Notes: generated by a model from the sequence alone, not told the origin. A DNA stretch of 64,000 nt from Heterobilharzia americana (GCA_944470555.2 OX104132.1:6023755-6087754); one strand, 5' to 3'; positions 11,577-23,225 are shown, numbered from the stretch's first letter. A program made the numbers and translations.

Positions 11577-11837
11577 TTAAAAAATGTTTAGTTTTAACGA
11601 ACACCAGGTTAAGTAGACAGGTGAATGAATGAGGTTCAGAGCATTCATTTTCTGACTTTGCATGAAGTTGTGTTGCGCTAATTGACCTTCTAAGTGCCTC
11701 ATATTATGGTTTTGGTCTAGTTGGAGCTGAGTTGTGTAAAGATCAGATGAGGTCAGTCCAAGGCGTATAGTTAATGGATGAAGGCTTTTGTCGTTGCTGT
11801 GAGTGATGTTTGGATGACTATGATTTCTGTAGTATGG
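11577..11837 (-). CDS. Candidate minus-strand terminal exon, unknown product
   Basis: Preceded on the minus strand by GCTTTTCAG, the exon starts PYYRNHSHPNITHSND at 11837 and runs 86 codons to TAA at 11577-11579. Composition is polar (Asn, His, Gln, Ser) and coding-like, with LTIRLGLTSSDLYTTQLQLD and HLEGQLAQHN. An internal G|GTCAAT after HLE could be a donor, in which case the last ~34 codons are intronic. No family is recognised and no cysteine pattern or membrane segment is seen. It may belong to the same gene as 12774-13022. Confidence 0.4.
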   Translation of the reverse strand, partial: PYYRNHSHPNITHSNDKSLHPLTIRLGLTSSDLYTTQLQLDQNHNMRHLEGQLAQHNFMQSQKMNALNLIHSPVYLTWCSLKLNIF

Positions 11838-12695
11838 CTGAAAAGCCATGACGTTCGTGAAGATGTACACGCTGTCTTTCATTTTCGGAGTAATGAATGC
11901 GTTCCTAAGCTTTCACCTATTGCTAATCAATACTCCTATCTTATTTGTCAGTCGGTTACTATCCCCGTGTTCTTTGCATGCTGCCACGTAGTTGACAACT
12001 AGAATCAATGGACATTTTTGCTAAGCTGTGTGTTGATGTGTCCGTTTGATAGGACTTCATTAACTGGACAACGTCTTCCGATAGTGTATTGCTGATGATC
12101 ATCTTGAATTACCCGTAGTACTTTCAACCTTCTGGAAACTTTCAGCCCACCAGTTTCACGGCTACAATGTTTTACAGAAATACGGAAAAGCAGATATGAT
12201 TGCCTATAGCCCCAAATCAAATTAATCAAGGGAGATTTTCCACCTAGGTAGCTAAAAAGCGGGATGATTCTATACCACTGCTGCGTGTAGGCCTCAGCAC
12301 CTGCGCAAATTATTCACCTATTTTGTTTTAAGCCTAATGACTTCACCTTGTCCCCAGTAGGACAGTCGATGTTAAGATCGTCGAATGCATAGGATATGAA
12401 GGCTTCACGATTAAACGACCCGGCTCAGAAAACACAATACACCCAAACCATTCACCTGAGCTACAAATATTCTGCATCATTTCAAAATCATGTTACAAAG
12501 ATTATATACTTGTGTTCATTCCTAATATTTTCCGTAGACTGATGTTGAAATGTTGTCTGATAATGTTTCTCCATTTCAGAAGTTGTGAAGCAGATAAACT
12601 CTTCACACTAAATCGTCTGAATTACTTACACACACTGGTTGGTCCTCGCTCCTTTGCTTTTGATGCACAATGTGAAAAAATGCATTAATATTGAG

Positions 12696-12701
12696 TTTAT
12701 T
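12696..12701 (-). promoter_or_regulatory. Candidate poly(A) signal
   Basis: AATAAA on the minus strand, about 75 nt downstream of the stop codon of the candidate exon at 12774-13022. Confidence 0.4.
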
Positions 12702-12773
12702 GCTTCATGTGTGTTGAACAACAGATTCATTCCTTTCAAAAAGTGAAGGTGTTATCAGACACTTATTTTGAGC

Positions 12774-13022
12774 TCAGTTTAAGCGGAATGCAGATGCAAA
12801 CATTTGAGACTCTACTTTAGGACTGACATTACAGGAGTTTTCATGGCACATGGTGAAATTGAGTTTTAAATCTGCTTGGTACTGTGGTGACTGATTCTCA
12901 CTTTGATTTGTCAGTAGATTGGTAACGTTCTTCCTACAAAACGGAGTTCTTCTCGAAGTTGGCTTATAATAGGATTTATACGGCGTTTGTCTGCTGATCA
13001 ATGTTTGACGCTTCATCTGGCT
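12774..13022 (-). CDS. Candidate minus-strand terminal exon with poly(A) signal, unknown product
   Basis: The minus strand carries GATAATTCAG immediately before 13022. A phase-0 frame of 83 codons then runs to TGA at 12774. It is basic and Asn/Gln/Ser-rich (SQMKRQTLISRQTPY, KPTSRRTPFCRK, NQSENQSPQYQ) with three cysteines near the end. AATAAA (plus-strand TTTATT, 12696-12701) lies about 75 nt past the stop, which suits a 3'-terminal exon. I recognise no domain. Confidence 0.42.
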   Translation of the reverse strand, partial: SQMKRQTLISRQTPYKSYYKPTSRRTPFCRKNVTNLLTNQSENQSPQYQADLKLNFTMCHENSCNVSPKVESQMFASAFRLN

Positions 13023-14034
13023 CTGAATTATCATGCCGTTAAAAGCCTTCATTTATAGTGCCACTAGACAGTTTTTGTTTCAGCTGTTATGTATTCGTAG
13101 AACTCATCCGGGAAACATTTCAGATAAGTGTCATTCAAAGCACCCCACCTAATAAAAACTCATATTGAGTCATAAGTACCGCGATAAACTCGAGAGAGGG
13201 AGAGAGATTGTGATACGGTAAACATGAGACTTAGTGGACCGACGAAACTGTTGTCTGCGGGTAGTGTAAAAACCAACCTTACCCACCAAACAGTCAAAGC
13301 ATATTGTCTAGGGTTGAATTTATATGTGAAAGCGGTTCACAGACTTTTACGTCAGCAGTTACTGAGACAGTTTATACTTTACGGAACTCGTGAATAAAAC
13401 TGCTCCTGACATGCAAAGATTGATCAGCAGTTGTTGAACAACCGAAATTCAGACATGATAGTTAACTATTTCTGATTCCACTTGGTAGGTACGTGCAAGT
13501 CTTAAGTTCGACTCTTCAATCAGTCCCTAACAACAAGCACGACACAATCAGCACATTTTAAGAGAGCGAAACACGAGAAGATAACCTGTGAATTAGTATT
13601 TCAGCCATACAACCTCGAGTACTAAACTGGACATCTGCTGAGACCGTGCATATTGCCATAGAGTCGCGAACGTGGTTAACATTCATAGTGTGCCTACCAT
13701 ATATCTATAGACTGTCGTCATCGCACATATTTCCTCAATTTTTTACATGTCCATTGAATATTCGTGAATGACTTACAAATTCCCTATATTAGTCTTTGTT
13801 TCAAAGAGGTCTCGCAAACAATTACTTTCACCCTTGTATTAGCAGCAATTAGACTTCTTAGAAAATTCGGATGGCTGTTGACGTCTATGCAGTCAATAAC
13901 TTTATTGTACTTTACCTTCCTCTAGAAAAAACTTTCATTTAATAGGGAATAAATCCAGCTTTGATCCAACGTGTTGACACACTGAAGTTTTCAAAAGTAC
14001 CAATCCCTCCTCTACTCCGCTACTCTTCTTTGAT
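13023..14034. other. Unassigned sequence
   Basis: Nothing supportable is seen on either strand. Confidence 0.4.
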
Positions 14035-14115
14035 AGTATTATTATTATCATTATCAGTACCGTCATCATCACTATCTTTGCTGTTGCTATTATTATTAAT
14101 GTTGCTTCTACTTCT
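14035..14115 (+). repeat. Degenerate ATT/ATC trinucleotide tract
   Basis: Interrupted repeats of ATT, ATC and GTT type. Such tracts form the 3' tails of CR1/RTE elements elsewhere in the window, but no element body is recognisable beside this one. Confidence 0.6.
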
Positions 14116-14589
14116 ATCTCTATTTGATCGATGAACGTTTGTTAGCATGCTGGACACCGTTACAATTGTGTCAGCTTCCCAATGAAGTGAAGTGATTGGT
14201 TGGGGATGATTGTTTCTGACATGAAACCCTGAACTGGCTTTAAACTGACTGGTCAGTTAATGAGTGTGTATGCGAATTCCGAGTCTGCGTACAGGAAATC
14301 TCATGCAATCTATACCCTAAATTACAATATCAACAATAGGATGCCAAACACGAAAGCTGTAATAAAAGAGTTGCGGGAGATACTTCTGTCCGAAATCCTC
14401 TAATTCACTCGCTGTCGAAAAAACCTTGAAAAGAGGTTTCTCACAAAGGAACAGCAGTAAAACCAGCCACATAAATTAACAGAAGATTTGTCCTGTCATA
14501 TGCTGACAACATCCCAAAGACAGCAACTACGTTGTGGCATCCACTTGAAATCGCAGTGTTGCCTAGTCCAACAAAATCAAGACAAAATA

Positions 14590-14735
14590 TCCTATGCAGA
14601 CTGAAACCCAAAGCTCCGGCGTCCAATCTGTAGCACGTTGGCGAGTGTGCACTGTTGAGGAGTCCCACGCTAGGAAGAAACATCTGTCAGGCATTCCTGG
14701 GACTTCAGTGAGTTTCCATCCGACATCAGTCCACG
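14590..14735 (+). mobile_element. Hammerhead SINE, S1 family (copy a), degraded
   Basis: It contains the S1-type block GTGCACTG then TTGAGGA, GTCC...GGAA, GAAAC, ATCTGTC and a 3' arm leading to GACATCAGTCCA. The first core base is T instead of C and stem II has a mismatch, so self-cleavage is unlikely. The tRNA-like head is scrambled or lost. The 3' arm matches the S1 copies at 29829 and 35280. Confidence 0.6.
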
Positions 14736-14889
14736 ATATATACCATAGCAGGGGAGGAAATGACCCAAGCTACCAAATCTTTCCATTCCATATATTACAC
14801 CGCGTTTACACTGTTTCTATTTGTTTTAATCTGCCCATATATGACCTTGAATCCTATCAAGTACTCACGTGAACCTCTAAAACGTTACC

Positions 14890-16520
14890 AACCTACTAAG
14901 TTTTCATTTATAAGGGTGGTAGGCCAGTTGGCCTGTGTTAATCCTTGAGAAAGATATCTCTAGTTACTCTTTGAACGCGTTGACAGAATGTGCTACCACT
15001 ACTTGCTGAGGTAAGGAGTTCAAGCCGTTGACCACAGGATGGGAGAAAAGCAGATTCACGCCAGATTGATTCGATCACGGTTTTGGGATTTTCTTGTGAT
15101 GGCCTTGGAGACAGTCAGTCCTAGCAGGGGAGAAAAGATAGTACCTATCAGTACCGAAGCAGTTGTTAAGAATACGAAATGCCAGCGTGAGATTGTAGTG
15201 TCACACGCTTCTGGAGAATCAATTCCCTAAGGTTCGACGAAACTCAACATTGATGCTGATCTTGGTAGTTTAACTGGACTCGCTAAGCTAAAAGCATCTT
15301 CGACATTTAGCACGCTATCGTTTTACGTCACTTTGCTCCTAATCGACCCTCTAGTTGGAACGTATTGGTATCTTGGCACGACCTTGTAAATATACCATTC
15401 CATCCCACTACGCTATTGTGTTCTTTCTTGGTCTCATATTGGTGGGTATATAAGAAGTTCAAATAATGAGTGATCGGCCTCTGCGCCTGTCAAGTTTGCA
15501 CCAGAACAATTCTTAAAAGATCACCCCGATTCCTACAGTAAAACAGTGGGAATAAGTTCAGCTGATCTAGTCGTTCTTCATAAAACATTTGAAAGGCCTG
15601 CCACTAGCTTAGTACCTAGCTTATGAACACGCTCGAATGCGTCAGCATCCTCTTTTAGGCATGGGCTGGCCACCTGAATGCAGTATTCCAAGTGAGGTCT
15701 AACTTAAGTAGAATAGAGTATTCTGAACATGTCCTGACCAAAACAGAAGGACCATAATACGCGGAAGCCCTTTGCTGCAGCTGCATTACAGTTTGCTGAG
15801 GTTTTCAAATCATGACTAATGATGACACCCAAGTCTTTTAGTTCTAAGACTGGGAATAATGGTGTGCTATCGACGGAATACTGGAAACAATTGCTGTAAC
15901 TAATGTGCACTATTGCACTTTTGTTACAGTTGATTTCCAGCCATCAATGTTTCGAGCAACCTACTAGTTCATCTAAATCGGCCTGAAGTGCATACCTATC
16001 TGCATCACTGCATACGGCTCTCCAAATCTTCACATCATCGGCGAATAGCAGTACTGAGTAGGTGAGCATTTGCGGTAATTCGTTGATATGTAACAAGAAA
16101 AGTAGTGGACCTAGGATTGTTCCTTGAGGAACTCCACTCATCACAGGTTTCCACCCGGCCAGTATTCCATTTACCCTCACTCTTTGCTTTCTATCGTACA
16201 GAAAGTTTCTTATCCAGGCTTGCAGTGAAGCACCAAATCCGAAAGAGGAGACCTTTCCTAGTAATTTCACATGGGACACTTTGTCGAATGCCTTACTGAA
16301 ATCTATAAACACGGCATCTATTGGTAGCTTGCAATCACGAGCTGCAACCCATTCCTCTCTTGAGATAAGGAGGTTAGTTAGACAGGACTGTCCAGTAAGG
16401 AAACCGTGTGGCTGTGTTGCCAAAAGATTAGTTGATTCACCATGTTTAAGTACCTCATCACGAATTATTATTTTTAAAATAATCTTAATAACTACGCCAT
16501 TTAGACTCACAGGACGAATT
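14890..16520 (-). mobile_element. CR1-like non-LTR retrotransposon, family III (RT with FADD, 5'-truncated)
   Basis: Minus-strand element starting abruptly at the RT palm (RPVSLNGVV). The 188-codon frame 15944-16510 holds VFIDFSKAFDKVSH (RT motif A with its Asp), SGVPQGTILGPLLFLLHIN (motif B) and LLFADDVKIW (motif C, both catalytic Asp intact, ~16035-16045). Further 3' frames give LELKDLGVIIS (15704-15910) and a C-terminal YCRNRGDLL block around 15500. The frame is broken after ~15944, so activity is lost. It would have copied element RNA at a nicked target. It lies head-to-head with the plus-strand element that starts near 16650. Confidence 0.8.
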
Positions 16521-17039
16521 TAACAAATGTAACTAAGAAAAGCTATCACGGTGAATGGCAGTGTGCTTTAAAGCAAACCAGACTACATCAAACGACACCA
16601 TTTGAAATACTCAGCTCGAACTACATATCCTCACTGGGTAAGACAGACTATTTGCAATTCCTTATATATAGAACACATGTTCTAATATTCATCATAATAA
16701 CATTGCTGAATAACATTACAAGAAACTTGGTTGCCTAACCTGTATGATGACAATCTTGTTTCTTTAAATGGTTTAAAGCAGTTTCTCCAGGATCGGTGTG
16801 GTTCAACGAAAAAGTATGGTGGATGTGTAGCGATCCCAGCCAGAAAACACTTTGGGTGCACTTTAATATTTTTGGGTAAATCCCGAAGTCAACTTCTGGT
16901 GCAGCTTGGAACTTATGAGCACTTACATCAAAATTTTAATTTTTAGGAAGATAACAGTACTCGGGAATTAAATAAACAGTTATACATCGCGTATACTTCG
17001 ACAAAGAAAACTCATGCCAAATATATTCCCGTACACTAC

Positions 17040-17510
17040 TTGCTACCTGTTATAATGCCTAATTCGTGTAACTTAGGGCGCACTACAGACATTTTGACAT
17101 ATTTGGGTACCTTTATTAATACTCAGTGGGGTTCATCAAATAATGCGTGTTTTGCCTATTCTAATACCTATATAGACTGTATGACTGTTAGGTGTCGTCA
17201 GAAATACTTAGATAAATACGGATTCATTCACTTCACAAATGCTTATGTCACTCCTAGTTGTATCTGTTCTGAATTATCCAGATTCACTGGGAAATTCATC
17301 GAATTTGCTTCCCTGATAATGTCTGGTTCTTTGTCTATTGTCTGTGGAGATTTTAGCTCTTGTGATTGTGGCTTCCTGTACTCTCTTAGTCACTGTAACC
17401 TAGTCAGTTTTCCAACTCATTTTAATGCCACATTAGACTTGGTGTTTGTGAATGAACCTGCAACATATGAAGCTCGGAAGCATACGTCACTGCTGAGCTC
17501 AGGCCACTGA
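17040..17510 (+). pseudogene. Endonuclease domain of family II element (partial)
   Basis: An open frame of 156 codons covering the C-terminal half of an APE-type endonuclease. The key block is SIVCGDFSSCDCGFLYSL, equivalent to the GDFN motif with the catalytic Asp retained and the Asn replaced, followed by SFPTHFNATLDLVFVNE, the usual T.LDLvf segment. The enzyme would nick chromosomal DNA to prime reverse transcription. The N-terminal part (ETWLP, GGCVAI) lies at 16722-16946 in another frame, so the domain is split by at least one frameshift. Confidence 0.6.
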
Positions 17511-18109
17511 ATTTTACATGATCTGCCAAAAATATGCCAAAGTGCTTAAAAATACTCTTAAGTATCAATCTGAGAAGAAGGAGTTTTACATATGACAATA
17601 TCCATAAACTCAGATGCATGTTGCGAAACACAGATTGGGAAATATTTAAAAATGATCCTCTGGATGATACAATCCATGCTGTTACATGCTATCTTACATT
17701 TTAATTTGATGTTTGCTGACAAGCTGAAATAATTTTTCCAAGGTTTATTAGACTTTCTTCTCCGCATTCAAAAAGACTGCAAGTGAAAAAGAAAAACTGT
17801 TCAAATCGAAGGAAAGTGCTGGAGTTAAACGACTTAAATACCTGATTAAGTCCTAAATAAAACGCCTGAACTTAATGTATAATCAAAAGATTATGTCATG
17901 TAAAACTCAGTATATAGACACTCATAATGATCTAACTCGAAAAAGAAAACTCAGAAAGGAAACCTACGACAACATGTGTACATTAAACGAGTCATCCATA
18001 CGTAAACCTGCGAATGTTATCTAGTTCTTAAAGTACAATGGAATGTAATTTTCTGAACTTCAATAAAACGTTTTCAAATGCCTGGAATCATTAAACATTT
18101 TGTAATGCT

Positions 18110-19460
18110 CAGGACCAGATGGTATGCCAGGTATTCTTTTCACGAAATGTGCTGATTTTCTATCCCATCTAATCACAGACATTTTTAGTGAGTCTTTTGC
18201 TAGGGATGACATGCCAACCGCCTGGAAAGAAACTAAAGTAGTTCCAGCACCCAAGTCTTCATCTGATGGGGCAGAAGTGAAATTCCGACCGATCGCAATT
18301 ACCTCACCATTCCTAAAAATAATGGAAAAACTGTTGCTTCTTGCACCTGAACCTCCTTTTCAGGCTTTCAGAGATCCAAATCAATTTGTCTACAAACCCA
18401 GAAGGAGTACCTTAGATGTTGCAGTTGTTTTACATCATAGTGTTGTTGTTAGTCTGGACAAAAGTTCTAAGTATGTTAGATCTGCCTCCTTAGATTATAC
18501 TTCCACCTTTGACTCCTTATTAACCAAGCTTGCCAGTACTTGCCTTGAGACCTGGATTGTATACTGGCTTGATTCATACTTTTCTGAAAGGAGACAGTAC
18601 ACTCTATATAGAGGAAAACGCTCTACTGCGCTGCTTAGTGAAGCCGGTATCCTTTAAGGTAATTTTCTTCCTCCTTTCCTTCTCTGTTTCTTTTTGCATA
18701 ATTAACCAGTCTCAACTAAAACTAACTTTGTTAAGTATGCTGGTGACCTAACAGTATCCATACTAATCATCTCATCTTCTGATTGTTCTCAGTTTCACAA
18801 CTTCTTAAAGGAAGTTGGTTACTGGTCTTCCTTAAATGGCCTCACACTCAATCCGTCAAAATGTTTAATTTTAGCTTAAGACATGAAAAAGACCTTTGCA
18901 CATTGCTTAAGTCCCATGACTCTTGTCTTATGGATGGCTCTGTTATAGAGAATGTAGCAAGACTGGTCTATCTTGGCTTTTCTTCTGGTCTTTTTTGATT
19001 CCCTCATATCTTACTGGTTTCCAGGAATACCCTTCGCTTGACCTTTTATATTAGTAAACTCAGACCGTCTGGCATAACTAAGCCTCTACTCTTACTTTTC
19101 GTTAATTCCAGTGTTTTACCTATATTTACTTATTGTTTCCCCTTATTCTTTCCCGGACTCCGGAAAAAGGACTGCGTTGTACTGCATGGAATTTTGAAGG
19201 CTGTTAGTAGAGCAAGTAGCACATTCCTAACCGAATTGATAAATGCAGTCGCGGATAGACATCTGAACTCTTGTAGACTACTAATGGCTAAAAATACTTT
19301 ATCTGATGACAAGCATCCTCTGCATCAGCACCTCTCTCCATGTTTTTCGTCTGGAAAGACGATAAGCAAATATATTAAACTCTGTGCACGTACAGCCGTC
19401 TGCAAAAATTCAACTTTATCTTATTTAGCTAATTTATTGTGTGAAGTAAATCTTTTTTGA
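18110..19460 (+). pseudogene. Reverse transcriptase of family II element (broken)
   Basis: It starts at SGPDGMPGILF and continues FARDDMPTAWKETKVVP, KFRPIAITSPFLKIME, DPNQFVYKPRRSTLD and SASLDYTSTFDSLL, where motif A is YTSTFD (usually FSKAFD). A stop follows AGIL at 18655, interrupting motif B. Motif C is read as KYAGDLTVSI near 18740, so one catalytic Asp of YADD is changed to Gly. The C-terminal region 19038-19460 (LRPSGITKPLLLLFVNSS, PLFFPGLRKKD) is intact. The element is therefore dead at the catalytic level as well as by stops. Confidence 0.7.
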
Positions 19461-19819
19461 TATAGTTTTATCAACCAGCTGTGTAACAGCGAATAGTTAT
19501 CATGTCCCCGAAGTCATTAATCATCTCGATAATCCTGTTATTTGTTATTCTTTGTTATGTATTCGTAAGCAAAACCATTGTTAGTGTTTTAAAAATGTTT
19601 TTCCATGTGCAAACTGATGTAATAATGTGCGGTGAGAATCCTGTACTGTAAACATAACTATGGTGCAGAATAAAGCAAATATATTCTTATTATTAAAACC
19701 TTGACATGAGGAACAATTGAGTCTAAACATCCTCACATCGTGCTTTAAATATTGTTCACGTTTTCTAGAAGATAAAAGAAAGGGGTTCAAAGGAATTCTA
19801 AAGGTCTTCAATATGGTGA

Positions 19820-19831
19820 CCCCCCCCCCCC
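19820..19831 (+). repeat. Poly-C run at retrotransposon 5' junction
   Basis: Twelve consecutive C residues exactly at the 5' truncation point of family I copy 2. The sister sequence has only five C at the equivalent place. Confidence 0.8.
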
Positions 19832-21249
19832 AACACTCAAGATAGACTCTAATCTCCTTTAAAAAAATACAAAGAACTGCAACAAAATCAGTTGTGGGGC
19901 TAAGGAGAAAGACGTATCCTGAAAGACTTGAACACCTAAACCTATTTACCTTGGGTTATTGCAGGAAAAGGGGTGACCTCATTATGGCATACGAGATCGC
20001 CCATCAGGCAGATCATGCAAACAAATCAATTTTGCCTGCAACTGAACGATCTTCACGAGGAAACCTCATTAAGATAGCACACCAGAGAGCCAACACCATA
20101 CTCAGGTCCAAATTTTTCTCCCTGAGAGTATGTGCTTTATGGAATACCTTACCGCGACACATCGTTATAGCTCCCTCAGTCGACTCATTCAAGAGACGAT
20201 TAGACAGTTATGTTACCTCGCATGGACTACCACGGACGTACTCAGGTAGTCACCAACCTCACTGGCCCCCAACTCCCTCCTACCTACCACTCACTATCTC
20301 TCTCCTTAATTCACCCACATTACCTACTAATTCTTCTGTAGGAACTAAACCACGCGACCATTCGGGCAATTCCCACATACCTTTCTCTCTCTTTCATTTC
20401 TCTTTTCCAACCCTCCTTTTCTTCGCCTCTTCCTCTCTTTCTTTTCCTTTCTCTTTCCTTACCTTCTTTTTTCTTCTCCATTCTTTTACCACCACCTTAC
20501 TATTCTCTTTCAGGTACCTACACAGACAGGAGTTACGGCAGTTCCCTAAACTTCCCAGCAACCCGCAGCTCCCCAATCACTCTACAAATTACAACTTACT
20601 AACCTACAAAACATCCACCTCACTGAGGCTAAAAGCAATAAAGCAGAGGGGATTTCCTCGTCCACTGCAGGAGTGAACCGAACAACTCGAACCAAGCCCT
20701 AAGAGATAGACATGAGAGATCAAAAACTATCAGTTTTCTACGCTCGCACTATCAATATTGGATATTAGATATTAGTTCAAGTTTATCTCCCTACCATCAT
20801 GCCTCTTGGCTAGTTATCTCTATCCTATCTTCGCATATTTTCACGTTATTTTATATCAAGCAAAAAGTACAAACTGTTACAATAGAAGCATTGGCTTCAA
20901 GCTTTGCTTTTCTCCAGGTAATACACGCCATGTCGAGATACAAACCTCGTATTTTTTGTGAATTCGAAGACAATACTTCCACTTGTTCAAATTGTAAATT
21001 TTTGCATACTTGTTCTGCTAGAATGTTCCATTATATGAACATGCAGCACTTATGTCTTCTAGTGACAACGGTTGGGGATTGGGATTAACTTCCATGATGA
21101 TAAATGTAATTTATATATAAACTTATTCATACCTTCAAAAATGGTGTCGCCCCGTGGTGAATAAATATTATTATTATTACGATTGGATTGCTGCCCCCCT
21201 CCATCCTTGTGCCCTCTGTCTCTCCTGAAAGGAAACATGTCGTCTATGT
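19831..21249 (+). mobile_element. CR1-like non-LTR retrotransposon, family I copy 2
   Basis: Plus-strand copy whose first ~930 bp appear identical to the inverted copy at 2457-3387, and which then continues about 490 bp further. That extra part is shared with copy 3 (61470-61945) at a few percent divergence. It ends with GTGAATAAATATTATTATTATTA, a poly(A)-signal-like and TTA tail at 21158-21179. About 70 bp beyond the tail are also common to copies 2 and 3. The 5' end is truncated at a poly-C run. A 65-codon frame at 20891-21088 is conserved in both long copies and is more likely 3' untranslated sequence than a gene. Confidence 0.8.
19894..20676 (+). pseudogene. RT C-terminal region of CR1-like family I (260 codons), second copy
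   Basis: Encodes the same 260 residues as the inverted frame at 2542-3324, including TYPERLEHLNLFTLGYCRKR and SVDSFKRRLD, then the Ser/Phe/Leu-rich tail from the polypyrimidine tract. The frame is open upstream to ~19841 (KKIQRTATKSVVG), so GTG 19894 is not a real start. There is no catalytic motif and no function on its own. Complete identity with a copy 17 kb away implies very recent duplication, gene conversion, or an assembly artefact. Confidence 0.75.
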
Positions 21250-22989
21250 TATTGCGTAGTTTAAGTTTTCTAGTTACTGATGAACTATGCTGATTATGTA
21301 TCCAGAGAGTAATCTGTGACCTTGCACTCTAAAAATTACATTTCACACTCGGATTAACATCAGTGCAAAAAAAGTTCCAAAAGCATGAAATGATGACTAT
21401 GAATACATATTTTCTCATTATAATTCAGTCTCAGAAAAATAATGACAATATACAGAAAAAACATGAAATAACTACGGTTAAACTGGATGTCTTTATCATT
21501 GGAACTAGACGCATGAAAGATTAATTTTTATGAAATTTCTCAACTCAGTTTTGTGACTTTCTATGTATATCAACAGAAACCTGATCAAAAATAGTTGAAA
21601 AAGCTCCAAAGTTTCTCAAGAGATGCTTTCAGCATTGATTATGCATTGATTTTCAAAACTTTATCAGCAGACAATCAACTGGTACAATGTTCTGCTTAAT
21701 CTCATTTGAAACGAGAGATCAAAAGGCTATGAAATTAGATGATAGGGCTTACTAACGTTGGTGAAACTTTTATTAAAGGTTAAGTATAGAGAGAACTAAC
21801 CAGTCATATTCATAACATGATCTGACCGAAAAGCTAACCGAAACTCAGACAATTTCAGTGTTAACAAATCTTTAGTTTTGCTAAGTTTGTCGACATCATA
21901 GTTCTCAATGATAAATACATTTTCAATCCAACTAACTGGAAAGTTTTACCTCAACAACAATCCTAGCTCACAATATGCTTTTTTTAAGCCATTAGAAACT
22001 TTATCTGTTTTGAAAATGATGGACTTTTACTTATGCAACTGTGTCACTGGTTGGGTACGCTGAAGAAAGTATATCTCGCACAAATCTACTCGTGGTAAGC
22101 AGTTTTTCAATATGGTTTCTGTCTCTTGATTCCTGTTATTAATGAGATACCCATCAATGGTTAAACTTGCTTCTCAGGGACCGGAAACATACTTTCAATA
22201 ACATGAGCTGATAAATCAAAGGTAATTGACGTTATTTTTAGTTCCTATCTGCTCAGTGACCATCAGAGTTCAATGGCCAATTTTTTTTGACGAGTCAACA
22301 AATCTAAACCACATGACGATTGCACTGTGTTTGCAAGTGAGATGCATGGAGTTAGTTGAGGGTTGCACGCTTCTTGGCACTTATCACCAATAGACATCTA
22401 TAATTTCAAGGAAACTGATGTTTCTTGTAGAAACAAATTCATTACTGAGTGACCGCAATTTCATTCTCTTAGAGGACATGAGCTTGCACAAAATGCGGAC
22501 AGAACTTGTTGATAAATGCCAACAAGCATGAAATCTCAGTTTCCAAAACTTTCTACCAACTAACTAACATCAAGACACTCTGATTTAACTAAAGTTTTGA
22601 ATTTGCGCTTCATTCAAAGCTGATTCATTGCCATTTGATAGGTGAAGAGTTGTGTACTCATCAAGCAATCTATGTGAATGAACAAAATGTGTAACTCACA
22701 AGACAATCGCTGTGCGTTAACGAAGTTAAGCTTTGGATTACACAATAAAACCGATAATAAGAAATGCTGATCTCATTCCATAATTATCACTGTCACAGTT
22801 TCAAGCTTAGTGAAAATCTAAATTATAATTATGTACTAGTACTTGTTATTTACCATTGTTTTTCTAGATAGAAATGACCAACCTCTGCTGTTATGTGAGC
22901 TCCTAGGTGGATCCCATAATATTTGCAAGCAAACTACAACATAGTGAGTAATCAGACAATATCGAGGTATTTGTAGAGGCTCATTTCTG
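21250..22989. other. Unassigned AT-rich sequence
   Basis: No coding or repeat feature is recognised in this 1.7-kb stretch. Confidence 0.4.
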
Positions 22990-23225
22990 TGAATAGATTC
23001 CGATCACTTCAATCCAGTATAGCAAGAGGAAATTACAAGTATCAAGAAATTATTATAACTGATACCTGTTACACAAGACCTGGTTTAGCGGAAGGCATTT
23101 TGATGTTTGAAGCAGTAGGTACTAGGTTTGATTTTCAGTGGGAACAACATTACTCACTCATGCGGAGATACATCTAGTTGAAAATTGCTAAATAGGACTA
23201 AATGTGTGTCCTGGTTCCCAAGGCT
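22990..23225 (+). mobile_element. Sm-alpha-like hammerhead SINE, S2 family (copy j), degraded
   Basis: The sequence follows the S2 order: GAAATTACAAGTATCAAGAA, ACCTGGTTTAGCGGAAGGCA (A-box region), TTTGAAGCAGT, CAACATTACTCACTCAT, then GATACATCTAG and a decayed ribozyme (TTGAAAA, AAATAGGACTAAAT, TGTGTCCTGG, CCAGTATCCA). It aligns with the copy at 45800-46040. The ribozyme core is mutated at several positions and should be inactive. S2 corresponds best to the hammerhead-bearing Sm-alpha family known from Schistosoma mansoni. Confidence 0.65.

Larger units (their letters stand above)
16650..19692 (+). mobile_element. CR1-like non-LTR retrotransposon, family II (endonuclease + RT)
   Basis: A roughly 3-kb plus-strand element. 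The endonuclease half begins ITLQETWLPNLYDDN (~16722), continues KYGGCVAI (~16812) and SLSIVCGDFSSCDCG (~17330), then FPTHFNATLDLVFVNE. A linker follows, and then RT starting at ~18110. The 3' end carries GAATAAAGC and an ATTATTA tail at ~19692. Multiple stops break it. The same family occurs minus-strand at 26791-27560, and possibly as a 3' stub at 59200-59340. Assignment to CR1 (pido/SR1-like) is inferred from motif order. Confidence 0.75.

Noticed and set aside
14594..14872. 92-codon plus-strand frame
   Set aside because: It translates the degraded S1 SINE and its flank.
20394..20576. Lys/Glu-rich frame (also at 2642-2824)
   Set aside because: Antisense translation of the homopurine tract in the family I retrotransposon.
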